Below are positions 27,576 through 35,301 of a stretch of DNA of 56,386 nucleotides, one piece after another. Both the position numbers and the translations under genes were made by a program. Every line of letters begins with the position of its first letter. Within the stretch, counting starts at the first letter, position 1. The DNA comes from Microcoleus sp. CAWBG506 (GTDB lineage: Bacteria; Cyanobacteriota; Cyanobacteriia; Cyanobacteriales; Microcoleaceae): assembly GCA_020883125.1 (NCBI GenBank), contig JAHREW010000042.1, positions 1 to 56,386 of the forward strand, in the 5' to 3' direction. The notes under the pieces are model-generated. The model did not search any database. It was not told the origin of the DNA and saw nothing but the letters and a program-made list of their open reading frames with translations.

Positions 27576-28535
27576 TCAGGTAATTCCTAACAAAACAGCG
27601 GGATTTTGGGTCATCATTAAATCTATTTCCCGCTGAGAAATGCCTTCACTCCTTAACTTTTTGACAAACATTTTGTAACCTTCCGTAGGTAAAGGATCGG
27701 GTTTTCTCCCCAAATCGGTGCTGAGCACAAAATGCTCCGCACCGATGAGCTTAATCGCGGCCGCCATCTTGGTAATTGAAACATGATGCCAGTTTTTATG
27801 TCCGTCATCCGCCGCATTTTCTCCCATCAAATCGTTGACAAATGCGAGTTCTAAGAAAGCTCCCATCTGGGCGGCTGTTTGCATATTTTCTAGGGACAAA
27901 CCGGGTACATCAGCCATGGCGTGAGTAATCAGGATGTTCTTAATGTTGAGCAAGTGCGATCGATCTACAACCGCCATCACCTCTTCCGGGCAAATATGAC
28001 CAGTTTCCAACACCAAATTCTCTTTAGCTACCATCTGCAATACCGCTTCTGTCTCCGGTAAAACCTTGCCATTTTCTGCAACTTTAATCCCCCTTCCCGG
28101 CTGGTGAAAAGCCCTGAAATGACAATCAGCATCAACCGTTGGTAGCCAAACTACTTTACCATATTTGCCACCGATGCGGTGCATAGCTTCCACCGCTTGA
28201 GGATTCATCCCACCGACAGAATGATTGAGAACAACACCTCCAAAAACTTGGATTTCTGGTACTATCTTATTAACCAAAACTGCGCGGGCTGCTGTACTCC
28301 CAAAATGATTTTTCAATACCACCGCTTTCATCTTCGCCCTAGCAGCTAATTTCCCTACTTCAAAATCATCAAGTCGGCGGGGAATCACATCAGGAGAAGA
28401 ATGGATGTGAAAGTCGATCGCACCTTCAATCATGCTCTTTTGTGAATCAGGAAACTGCGGATATCCCACAGCATAGACTGGGAGACAAAACCAATAGCAA
28501 AAAATCCAAACTAACATCAAAAAAACAGCTTGCAT
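27576..28535 (-). CDS. Exported metal-dependent hydrolase-like protein (DUF6282-type)
   Basis: A 319-aa protein with an N-terminal hydrophobic segment (residues 4-20, signal peptide or anchor), then a TIM-barrel-like amidohydrolase domain. The metal-binding H-I-H lies in D-F-H-I-H-S-S-P-D near residue 43. Further candidate ligands are the His in L-V-L-E-T-G-H-I, H-A in I-T-H-A-M and Asp in L-S-T-D-L-G-R. I match it to the DUF6282 group by these features with moderate certainty. The substrate is unknown. It is convergent with alaS and lies downstream of the alpha/beta-hydrolase gene on the same strand, 65 bp apart, separated by a dispersed repeat. Confidence 0.8.
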   Translation of the reverse strand: MQAVFLMLVWIFCYWFCLPVYAVGYPQFPDSQKSMIEGAIDFHIHSSPDVIPRRLDDFEVGKLAARAKMKAVVLKNHFGSTAARAVLVNKIVPEIQVFGGVVLNHSVGGMNPQAVEAMHRIGGKYGKVVWLPTVDADCHFRAFHQPGRGIKVAENGKVLPETEAVLQMVAKENLVLETGHICPEEVMAVVDRSHLLNIKNILITHAMADVPGLSLENMQTAAQMGAFLELAFVNDLMGENAADDGHKNWHHVSITKMAAAIKLIGAEHFVLSTDLGRKPDPLPTEGYKMFVKKLRSEGISQREIDLMMTQNPAVLLGIT

Positions 28536-28550
28536 TCATCCCCCCATCTC

Positions 28551-28585
28551 TTCTCTCTGCGTTCTCTGCGCCCTCTGTGGTTCAA
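28551..28585. repeat. Dispersed repeat (CTGCGCCCTCTGTGGTT type)
   Basis: A member of a family also seen at 37702-37730, 43733-43761 and 54035-54063 (reading AACCACAGAGGGCGCAGAGG on the other strand). It lies between two co-directional genes. Confidence 0.75.
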
Positions 28586-28600
28586 TCCCTCTTAATCCTC

Positions 28601-29503
28601 TCAAATAAAAGATTTAATCACCTTCGCCAAATCTACTGCATTCTCTTCGTGCGTCCCCAAAGAACCAGGAATCACCCGCGATTCAACACCAGGTAATTCT
28701 GCTAAAACTTCCATTTCAGCCTTAGATTTGGGAGGCGCATTTTCAGCAATTACAACCATTACCGGCATTGCTAATTGTTGAAACTTATCCATAAATTCCG
28801 ATCGCGTTTTTACCGGATCTAAACCACCAGTCACAAAAGCAGCCGAACCATACCGAGCACCTGGTTGCTGCGTAACTAGCCACTTACCGTGAATAAAATC
28901 CGCTGTGACTTTAGCCGCATCTGTATAGACATGGCGGCGATACATCAAACTGAGGAAAGAAGGCGCAGTATTCAGTTTGTAGAGAAATTGTCCGACTAAG
29001 GGCGATCGTACTAATTCTCTCACAATTGAGTGCCAGCCACTCTGCTGTTTGCTCATCGTCGGCAAAGGCCCGCGCCAAGTTGGTGCAGCCAACACAATCT
29101 TTGACCAAACATGAGGTTTAGATTGCGCTAATGCCATCACATAACCCGCAGCATGACCCGCTGCAACTACCGCCACAGGACTATTAAAAATTGCCTCAAC
29201 AAAGTCTGTCAAAAATTGATGATATAATGTCGGTTCGTACTCAGTTCGCGGGCGAGATGAATCGCCAAAACCAGGCCAATCGACAGTCACAACTTGAAAA
29301 TTGGGAGACAATAATTCTGCTAAAGGACGCATTTCTGCCCGCGTCGAAACCGTACTGAATGCCGGCAATAACAAGACAGGAGTTCCCTCTCCTGTGGTTT
29401 CGTAAACAACTTTAATTGAGGTTTCTTTCCACTGCCAGAGATATTCTTTAACAGTGCCAGGGTAGTTAGCAGAATTTTTTGTTAAATCTGTAGTTTGAGT
29501 CAT
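28601..29503 (-). CDS. Alpha/beta-fold hydrolase with nucleophile Ser replaced by Ala
   Basis: A 300-aa alpha/beta hydrolase. The oxyanion region L-L-L-P-A-F-S, the D-W-P-G-F-G-D-S turn and a C-terminal G-T-H-E catalytic-His context are normal. The nucleophile elbow, normally G-x-S-x-G, reads G-H-A-A-G at residues 116-120, so the catalytic Ser is Ala118. It therefore cannot act as a classical serine hydrolase. It may be a binding protein, a non-hydrolytic enzyme, or use another residue. Its ends and domain length are intact, so it does not look like a pseudogene. It starts 14 bp after the sufE stop and probably shares its transcript. Confidence 0.85.
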   Translation of the reverse strand: MTQTTDLTKNSANYPGTVKEYLWQWKETSIKVVYETTGEGTPVLLLPAFSTVSTRAEMRPLAELLSPNFQVVTVDWPGFGDSSRPRTEYEPTLYHQFLTDFVEAIFNSPVAVVAAGHAAGYVMALAQSKPHVWSKIVLAAPTWRGPLPTMSKQQSGWHSIVRELVRSPLVGQFLYKLNTAPSFLSLMYRRHVYTDAAKVTADFIHGKWLVTQQPGARYGSAAFVTGGLDPVKTRSEFMDKFQQLAMPVMVVIAENAPPKSKAEMEVLAELPGVESRVIPGSLGTHEENAVDLAKVIKSFI

Positions 29504-29517
29504 GGCTGTTTATGTTT

Positions 29518-29964
29518 TTAATTGGCTGCGGCTTGCTCGCTCAATTGACAAGCAAGTGCTTTATTTCTCATCATTTGAAAGATGTTATAAAATCCATTGG
29601 CGCGGGAAGGAGTCAGACTCACATTCAATCCCGTATCTTGAATAAAATCTGGGGTAACGTTAACAATTTCAGCCGGAGTTAAGCCGCTCAAACCTTCCAC
29701 AAGTAAGCCGACTAATCCTTTGACTAATTGAGCGTCTGAATCGCCTTGAAACAAAACTTTTCCGTCGGTCAAATTTGCCGTAATATAAACTTGCGACACG
29801 CAGCCAGAAACTTTGTTTTCGGGCTGTTTGTCGCTTTCGGGAAATGCTGGGAGTCGCTTAGCATACCACAGCAGTTGTTCGTAGCGCTGTTTCGGGTCGG
29901 CGTGTCGCCCAAAGCGCTGGACAATTTTGGCTAGGGCTGGGGGTAGCGCGGTGTTTGCGGACAT
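29518..29964 (-). CDS. sufE: SufE-type sulfur acceptor protein
   Basis: A 148-aa cytosolic partner of the cysteine desulfurase SufS in Fe-S cluster assembly. It accepts persulfide sulfur on Cys55, seen in N-K-V-S-G-C-V-S-Q-V. Family features include R-Y-E-Q-L-L-W-Y-A-K near residue 30 and G-L-V-G-L-L-V-E-G-L in the second half. Length is normal for cyanobacterial SufE. The alpha/beta-hydrolase gene follows 14 bp after its stop. Confidence 0.95.
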   Translation of the reverse strand: MSANTALPPALAKIVQRFGRHADPKQRYEQLLWYAKRLPAFPESDKQPENKVSGCVSQVYITANLTDGKVLFQGDSDAQLVKGLVGLLVEGLSGLTPAEIVNVTPDFIQDTGLNVSLTPSRANGFYNIFQMMRNKALACQLSEQAAAN

Positions 29965-30076
29965 GATTCACTTGTAGCGGTTGTTTTGGTAATATTATAG
30001 CTTGGTAGTTTGGGCGATCGCACAGAAGTAACTTCGGGCGATCGCGCTTTATGGCTAAAATTAAGTGCGATCGGCT

Positions 30077-30433
30077 TTAACTCGCTAGCGGCGGCAAACC
30101 CCGCAACTGGCGCAGCGAATTGATACACAGCGGGCAGTCGCAACCAAATAATGCCACCGCTGCATCGCTTTCTTCTTCCGTAAAGTCCAGCATCGCGATC
30201 GGTTCGTCACCCTGGCGCTGCCAACGGATTGCTACTTTAGAATTGGAAGCCGCAGTTTTTGCCGGAAGCCGAAGGCAAGTCAAGCGCTGAGTGTGCGGTG
30301 ATTTGACGCAGTTGGGGGAATTAGTCGGCCCGTCTGGAGTTTCGGCGCGAACGGGATTTACCATCACGTTCAAAGACATCAGAAACCCTAACAGCGTCGG
30401 ACTTACCAGTAAAGTGAGGAGCAATCTATTCAT
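30077..30433 (-). CDS. Small secreted cysteine-containing protein
   Basis: A 118-aa protein with a Sec-type signal peptide (M-N-R-L-L-L-T-L-L..., cleavage expected after V-R-A, about residue 30). The mature part has five Cys. The C-terminal segment C-D-C-P-L-C-I-N-S-L-R-Q-L resembles a thiol/metal-binding site. The Cys-rich end could bind metal or form disulfides in the periplasm. Family not recognised. It is transcribed towards sufE but 112 bp away. Confidence 0.75.
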   Translation of the reverse strand: MNRLLLTLLVSPTLLGFLMSLNVMVNPVRAETPDGPTNSPNCVKSPHTQRLTCLRLPAKTAASNSKVAIRWQRQGDEPIAMLDFTEEESDAAVALFGCDCPLCINSLRQLRGLPPLAS

Positions 30434-30439
30434 TTGTTG

Positions 30440-30637
30440 TCAAGAGATGACTTTCCAGTAATACAGTACCCGATTATCTCTTACAATACAACCAACTTTT
30501 CCTCCGGCACCAGTACGGTTTACCCTTATAGTCTTGGATGCATCAATACCAAATAAACCGGGTTTTTTACCGATATTAAAGGCTACAATCCAGTATCTTT
30601 TTTGGTAAAAAACCAGATTTATATGGATATATTCCAT
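30440..30637 (-). CDS. Short hypothetical reading frame, possible gene fragment
   Basis: A 65-aa frame with protein-like composition (K-R-Y-W-I-V-A-F-N-I-G-K-K-P-G-L-F-G-I-D, then G-A-G-G-K-V-G and R-V-L-Y-Y-W-K). It suggests a small beta-rich domain or the end of a larger decayed gene. Part of the DNA (AAACCGGGTTTTTT) matches a common dispersed repeat motif, which lowers the case. No clear ribosome site. Confidence 0.35.
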   Translation of the reverse strand: MEYIHINLVFYQKRYWIVAFNIGKKPGLFGIDASKTIRVNRTGAGGKVGCIVRDNRVLYYWKVIS

Positions 30638-30672
30638 ATAAATTAGTAGAAGTTACGTGATTAATATTAATA

Positions 30673-31671
30673 TTAAGATGACTGAGAAGCACTTTGATCG
30701 AGAGATAGGTTATTAGGTGGAGTTGGTAAAGGAACATCACCCTGAACAGGAGTAAGAGTTACTTGTTGCTTAGAAGCAGCCTTATTAGCCTTAACAATTT
30801 CGGTAATTGCTTCCCACAAATAAGATTGAGTAACACGCTTTTCCTCTTTAGGTTTTTTTTCTCTAGCAGCAGCAACTACAGCTTGAAACACAGCATTTTT
30901 AATATCTCTACCTGAAATTTCATCAAATTCTTTGGCTAATTCAGCAAAGTTGACAGAATCGGCTAAAGGAAGTTTGCTCGGTATCTGTGCTTCCCAAATT
31001 TTTTCTCTTGCACCTTCATTAGGTAAATCAAACTGAACTTTCCAGCGAATTCTACTAATAAATGCAGGATCGTAATTGCGAATTAAGTTAGTAGCAAAAA
31101 TCACAACACCTTCATAAGCTGATAATTGTTTAATCATCACACTGCGGGTCAAATTAACTGCTGTATCCGTTGATTGAGTAACATTCTCTAGTCGTTTACC
31201 CAAGAAAGAATCAGCTTCATCAAAAAATAACAGTGCATTGTTTTGCGTAGCAAAATCAAAAGCACCTCGAATATTTTTAGGAGTTTCTCCCACATATTTA
31301 GACTCTATCTGTTCGTAGGGAACATCGAGCAATTTGAGGTTTAAAGCATGAGCAACAGCTTCAGCAGTCAGAGTTTTCCCGGTTCCTGGTAGACCGGAAA
31401 AATTGACAGAAAGAGCTTTATCTAATTTGTGCTTTTCTGCCATTCCCCACTTTTGATAAATTAAATCTTGATACTCTATTTCAGCCAAAATTAAATCTAC
31501 TTGATGCTTAGTAGTTTCTGACAAAATTACATCATTTAACGTATATTTGGCATCTCTCAAATAGAAACTAAAATCTATCTTTGATTTTGAATCTTCATCT
31601 TTTTCTGGTTCGTCTTTGGAGTTGTTAGCAGTTTCACCTGCCGCTTTCAGAAAATTATCTAATCTTGGCAT
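30673..31671 (-). CDS. AAA+ ATPase of CDC48/FtsH-like type (locus A)
   Basis: A 332-aa single-module AAA+ protein. Residues 1-35 are acidic linker. Walker A G-L-P-G-T-G-K-T is at 93-100, a pore-loop-like K-Y-V-G-E at 125-129, Walker B L-L-F-F-D-E-A-D at 147-154, sensor 1 A-T-N at 193-195 and arginine fingers in F-I-S-R-I-R-W (207-209). The C-terminal helical lid has G-R-D-I-K-N-A-V. It should form a ring that remodels or unfolds protein. It is the last of five minus-strand genes and has a ribosome site (AGGATG). Its likely clients are the small neighbours. Similar ATPases accompany contractile injection systems, but no sheath or tube gene is present here. Confidence 0.9.
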   Translation of the reverse strand: MPRLDNFLKAAGETANNSKDEPEKDEDSKSKIDFSFYLRDAKYTLNDVILSETTKHQVDLILAEIEYQDLIYQKWGMAEKHKLDKALSVNFSGLPGTGKTLTAEAVAHALNLKLLDVPYEQIESKYVGETPKNIRGAFDFATQNNALLFFDEADSFLGKRLENVTQSTDTAVNLTRSVMIKQLSAYEGVVIFATNLIRNYDPAFISRIRWKVQFDLPNEGAREKIWEAQIPSKLPLADSVNFAELAKEFDEISGRDIKNAVFQAVVAAAREKKPKEEKRVTQSYLWEAITEIVKANKAASKQQVTLTPVQGDVPLPTPPNNLSLDQSASQSS

Positions 31672-31702
31672 ATTTTTTACATCCTTTTATGTTGTCAAAA
31701 AT

Positions 31703-32128
31703 TTAATTCCAATCTTCCAAAACACCTATTTCAGCTTGCGATCGATTTCTAGGAAAATGTCTACTGGCATATTCTGGCACTCCCTCAATGCTAAAAACTT
31801 GAGACGGTTTTACATCAATATAATTAGGGTCCCAGATTTCCATAATTATTTCATCTTGTTTTTTGCCAATATAAAATATTACATACAAAGTGCTGCGGCG
31901 ACCAAACTCTGAAATTAAGACAGGTTCAATTTCTTGTTCCCAAATTGGCTCTAATTTTTCTAGGACAATTTCTGGAAACATCGCGGAATTTTTCTGTTGT
32001 CTTCTAAACATCTCAGTGAAGATACCAAAACCGCTGCGTCTGTTACCATTAATTCTACCATCTTCAACGCGATCTTGAAATTCTGATGCTCGCTCTCGTT
32101 TTGGATTTCTTGGATCAAATTTTGGCAT
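31703..32128 (-). CDS. Soluble member of the locus A small-protein family
   Basis: Start chosen at 32128 (141 aa) for its strong AAGGAG ribosome site; a longer frame to 32152 exists. The N-terminal 50 residues are basic and probably disordered. Residues 85-141 match the C-terminal half of the protein at 32802-33143: T-L-Y-V-I-F-Y, E-I-I-M-E-I-W-D-P-x-Y, K-P-S-Q-V-F-S-I-E, R-N-R-S and a final L-E-D-W-N. The membrane-active N-terminus of that relative is absent. So the shared C-terminal half is a module attached to different N-termini. Function unknown; lies 31 bp before the AAA+ gene. Confidence 0.8.
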   Translation of the reverse strand: MPKFDPRNPKRERASEFQDRVEDGRINGNRRSGFGIFTEMFRRQQKNSAMFPEIVLEKLEPIWEQEIEPVLISEFGRRSTLYVIFYIGKKQDEIIMEIWDPNYIDVKPSQVFSIEGVPEYASRHFPRNRSQAEIGVLEDWN

Positions 32129-32177
32129 TTTTTTACTCCTTGGGAAGTTCAATGATTAATGAATAGCAAATTTTTTG

Positions 32178-32783
32178 TTAATCAATTTGGATGATTAAAG
32201 CATTGTAAAATAGATTTTGCTTCATATCGTTGTAAGGATCTAAGGTGCTATTTACCATTTCTAGCGCTTTACCAAAAGGACTAGCCTTCATTGATTTTAC
32301 GAAAGGAATATTCGCGAGTTCGGATGGCAGTTCAGGTGGTGCGATAAACTTGAAAAATAACGGAGTAAATAATTCTCTTACTATTTTTGCCCAACGTTCA
32401 TACTCTCTGCCTGTTAACTTATTATCCAAAACATAGATTAGTTCTAATTTAGAAAAAGGAACATTAGAAGTAATTTCTATGTCACTTTCATCTATTGGAG
32501 GAATTTGATAACCTCTTTCAGCATCTTTTGTTTCTGTGTCATAAAGCCAAATTTTCAGATATTTAAAATCACATTCGGGTATAAGACGAGCTTTCCGAAA
32601 GATAGCTCGCGCGATTAAATCATCAAAAAAACGTTTGATTTGTGCACTACTATCTACTTGCCCAGTGCTTGAAGTTTTCCCTGGTACGCCAAATAGTTCG
32701 ATAGTTGTCAAACTTCCATCCTGTTCAGAAGAACGAAAACCAATTTTCAGAAATACAGTTTCATTGTTAGAAGAACTCGGCAT
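32178..32783 (-). CDS. Hypothetical protein of locus A
   Basis: A 201-aa soluble protein, start supported by an AGAGGAT ribosome site. It begins with a beta-rich half (F-L-K-I-G-F-R-S..., L-T-T-I-E-L-F-G-V-P-G) and ends with a helical half (F-F-K-F-I-A-P-P-E-L-P-S). No signal peptide or clear membrane segment and no family known to me. It sits between the two related small proteins, 18 bp after one and 49 bp before the other, so it is probably part of the same complex. Confidence 0.78.
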   Translation of the reverse strand: MPSSSNNETVFLKIGFRSSEQDGSLTTIELFGVPGKTSSTGQVDSSAQIKRFFDDLIARAIFRKARLIPECDFKYLKIWLYDTETKDAERGYQIPPIDESDIEITSNVPFSKLELIYVLDNKLTGREYERWAKIVRELFTPLFFKFIAPPELPSELANIPFVKSMKASPFGKALEMVNSTLDPYNDMKQNLFYNALIIQID

Positions 32784-32801
32784 AGTTAAATCCTCTTAAA
32801 A

Positions 32802-33143
32802 TTAAGACCAATTTTCTAATTTTAATATTTTCGTGGCTGAACGATTAGTAGGCAGTGGAGAATCTTGCGGTGCTTGTTCTAAAGTGAAAACTTGAGAGGG
32901 TTTACTGGTATAATATTCAGGGTCCCAAATCTCGACCATAGTTTCGCCAAGAAGTGCACCTGCATAGAAAATGACATACAGAGTAGCGACTAAGCCAAAT
33001 GCTGCTATTAAAGCAGCAACAATAACTGTTTCCCAGAGAGCTTTGATTAAATCGACTAATCCATTAATAAAAGCTGCTACCGCTCTGCCTAACCACTCAA
33101 TTAACTGATCGATTAAACTTCCTACCCATGAAAAAAATCCCAT
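32802..33143 (-). CDS. Small membrane protein of the locus A family
   Basis: A 113-aa protein with an AGGAGA ribosome site. Residues 1-40 are amphipathic (W-V-G-S-L-I-D-Q-L-I-E-W-L). Residues 42-65 form one hydrophobic membrane segment (V-I-V-A-A-L-I-A-A-F-G-L-V). The C-terminal half (E-T-M-V-E-I-W-D-P-E-Y, K-P-S-Q-V-F-T-L-E, N-R-S, L-E-N-W-S) matches the gene at 31703-32128. Small size, amphipathic start and single membrane span are compatible with a pore-forming or holin-like effector, but this is inference. Confidence 0.8.
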   Translation of the reverse strand: MGFFSWVGSLIDQLIEWLGRAVAAFINGLVDLIKALWETVIVAALIAAFGLVATLYVIFYAGALLGETMVEIWDPEYYTSKPSQVFTLEQAPQDSPLPTNRSATKILKLENWS

Positions 33144-33168
33144 GCAGTTCTCCTTTTGTATAAAATGA

Positions 33169-33603
33169 TTAAGATAAAGACAGCCTAGTTACAATTGGAT
33201 TTTGCCTACTAGGCAGTTGAGCTTGATCTTCAGCAATTCCCAAAGAAAAAATTAATGACTGATTTTGATAAGTTCTAGGATGAGCAATTTGCAGAAAAGC
33301 ATCCCGTCCTTCTTGGAAAATTGCAATTAACCAATCAGCAGAATAGCCTAATTGAGCGCGTAACTGAGCTTCAATTTCATCCCAATTATTGTCTAGAAAC
33401 TGTGCTATGAGAGCTAAATAACGTTGTGTTGCTTCTTTGACATAACCAAAAATTTCTTTGGCTACTGCTACTAAGTTTTCCCATAACCTAGCAAAAGCTC
33501 TCGATAACGCTTCAACGATGGCAGCAACTCCATATCCTACGGCTGCACCTACGGCTGCACCAACTAAAATTTCTGTTGCTGCTTGAAAAATAGCGTCCCA
33601 CAT
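33169..33603 (-). CDS. Glycine-zipper membrane protein, first gene of locus A
   Basis: A 144-aa protein. Residues 11-34 are a membrane segment with a glycine-zipper pattern (G-A-A-V-G-A-A-V-G-Y-G). A long amphipathic helical region follows (W-E-N-L-V-A-V-A-K-E-I-F), then a C-terminal tail F-S-L...Q-L-P-S-R-Q-N that loosely parallels the tails of the other two small proteins (V-F-T-L...P-L-P-T-N-R-S). Glycine zippers are common in channel-forming and membrane-inserting peptides. It heads the five-gene run, 25 bp before the next gene, and is divergent from the STAND gene across a 237-bp control region. Confidence 0.78.
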   Translation of the reverse strand: MWDAIFQAATEILVGAAVGAAVGYGVAAIVEALSRAFARLWENLVAVAKEIFGYVKEATQRYLALIAQFLDNNWDEIEAQLRAQLGYSADWLIAIFQEGRDAFLQIAHPRTYQNQSLIFSLGIAEDQAQLPSRQNPIVTRLSLS

Positions 33604-33719
33604 AGTGATTACTCTATGAACAAATGAAATTTATTTTGGCTGACTCCCTGCAAGGATTCCTGATATCATCAATCTGAATCTTTTCTGATACTAAATCACC
33701 TTTCCGAACACCGCTACCC

Positions 33720-33811
33720 GAAAAGAACTGATTTTATGCCATTTTTTGTAACAAAATCTTAAGCAAAGACCAGAAAAAGCCTGATTTTATTGGTTGAACC
33801 TAAGCTATAAT
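33720..33811 (+). promoter_or_regulatory. Divergent control region of locus A: direct repeats and TATAAT
   Basis: Two 18-bp direct repeats (GAAAAGAACTGATTTTAT at 33720 and GAAAAAGCCTGATTTTAT at 33773; 15/18 identical) start 53 bp apart. The second overlaps the expected -35 position of a consensus TATAAT at 33806-33811, which lies 29 bp before the STAND gene ATG. No good -35 hexamer is seen, so the repeats may bind an activator or repressor, perhaps the STAND protein's own N-terminal domain. Confidence 0.5.
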
Positions 33812-33840
33812 GGCTGAAATCCATACCTGACCTGACCTCT

Positions 33841-35190
33841 ATGACTATTACAGAAGTTTTACAAATTGTAGATCAGTTAGTTGAGAAACAAACCGGAGGA
33901 CACCTAGATGACTTAGAAAAAGCGGTCGTTAAAGGACTTTGGCAAAGTAAAACTTACAGTGAAATCGCAGATGAGTGTCGATATGATAGTAAAAACTATA
34001 TTGGAGATGTTAGCCGTAAGTTATTTAAAATTTTATCTAAGCAACTAGGCGAAGATGTTAATAAATATAATTTTGCTTGGACAATAGAAAGATTAGCTAA
34101 TTCATATAATTCTTTACAGCAAGTTAGTTTGATTAATAATAGTCATATTAATTGGTGTTCTAATAATCCTCAAGATTCTTCTAAAAAGAGTGAGCAAAAC
34201 TTTGACAAAAAATGCTATCACGATTTAACCCTCGCCCCAAAAATCACCCATTTTTACGATCGCACTCTCGAACTTCAAACCCTATCTCACTGGTTAACCG
34301 CCCAAAATACTCGTCTAATCTCAGTTTTAGGATTACCTGGAATTGGTAAAACTACCTTAGTTAAACGGTTTATTGACCTAAACCTGCAAAACTTTGATGT
34401 AGTAGTCTGGAAAAGCATCAAACTCTCTCAGTCTTTAGATAGCATTATTACTGAAATTTTAACACGTATTAATCCAGTACCTATTCAAGCTGATAATAAA
34501 TTAACCCAACTATTCAATCTTTTACGCGAACAAAGATGCTTGATTATCCTTGATGATGTGCAAGAATTGTTTGCCAGCACCCAATTTGCCGGACAATATA
34601 AAAGCGAGTATAAAGATTATCAAACCCTTTGCACAAAGATGTCAGAAATTGAACATCAAAGCAGTTTAATCTTAATTAGTCAAGAACAATGTCAAGAAAT
34701 GCTGTGCTTAGATGAAGACTTGTATCCTGTTAAATGCTTAGAATTAGAAGGGGTAGAAAATACCAAAATTCTGAGAAATCAGGGATTAAAAGATGAGGAA
34801 TCTTGGTCAAAACTGATTAATCTCTATGAAGGTAATCCAGTTTACCTAAAAGATATCGCCAGTTTAATCAAAAATGTTTTTTTGGGTAAAGTAGCTGAGT
34901 TTTTAGCTGAAGATAGCCTGATTCTCACAGAAGAGATGAAATATCGGTTCAGTGAATTATTCCACCGATTATCCCCCATAGAACAACAGATAGTTTTAGA
35001 ATTGAGCAAATCCAATCAACCCATGTCAAGGGAAGATTTAAGACAAGATTTAGAACTCTCCTCAATGGATTTGATTAATGGCTTACAATCTCTGAATAGG
35101 CGGTATTTACTCAAAAGAATTGAACGAGAGAAAGTTTTGTTTAACTTATCTCCGCTTTTCCGAATAAGTTTAAGATTTGTTTCAATTTGA
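33841..35190 (+). CDS. STAND NTPase with vMAP-like N-terminal domain (locus A)
   Basis: A 449-aa protein. Residues 1-85 form the helical, HTH-like domain known from the N-terminus of cyanobacterial vMAP/NB-ARC proteins (V-L-Q-I-V-D-Q-L-V, T-Y-S-E-I-A-D-E, I-E-R end). An NB-ARC NTPase follows: P-loop G-L-P-G-I-G-K-T-T (164-172) and Walker B L-I-I-L-D-D-V (234-240). The C-terminal about 80 residues are a winged helix (L-S-P-I-E-Q-Q-I-V-L-E-L). It ends there, with no WD40/TPR sensor or fused effector, shorter than most STAND proteins. So it probably switches a separately encoded effector, the divergent five-gene operon being the obvious candidate. A TATAAT element lies 29 bp upstream. Confidence 0.88.
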   Translation: MTITEVLQIVDQLVEKQTGGHLDDLEKAVVKGLWQSKTYSEIADECRYDSKNYIGDVSRKLFKILSKQLGEDVNKYNFAWTIERLANSYNSLQQVSLINNSHINWCSNNPQDSSKKSEQNFDKKCYHDLTLAPKITHFYDRTLELQTLSHWLTAQNTRLISVLGLPGIGKTTLVKRFIDLNLQNFDVVVWKSIKLSQSLDSIITEILTRINPVPIQADNKLTQLFNLLREQRCLIILDDVQELFASTQFAGQYKSEYKDYQTLCTKMSEIEHQSSLILISQEQCQEMLCLDEDLYPVKCLELEGVENTKILRNQGLKDEESWSKLINLYEGNPVYLKDIASLIKNVFLGKVAEFLAEDSLILTEEMKYRFSELFHRLSPIEQQIVLELSKSNQPMSREDLRQDLELSSMDLINGLQSLNRRYLLKRIEREKVLFNLSPLFRISLRFVSI

Positions 35191-35301
35191 GGAAATCTCG
35201 ATCGCCCCGATCGCAAATTCTTCCTTTTTGGGTAAACTAATTTCAGCAAGGGCGAGTCGATGCGGCGGAAAGTTTGACCTCAGACACAAAAGGAGGAAGA
35301 G

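Noticed and set aside
30673..33603. Locus A as part of a contractile injection system or phage tail
   Set aside because: The AAA+ type would fit, but no sheath, tube, baseplate or spike gene is nearby and the small proteins do not resemble them.
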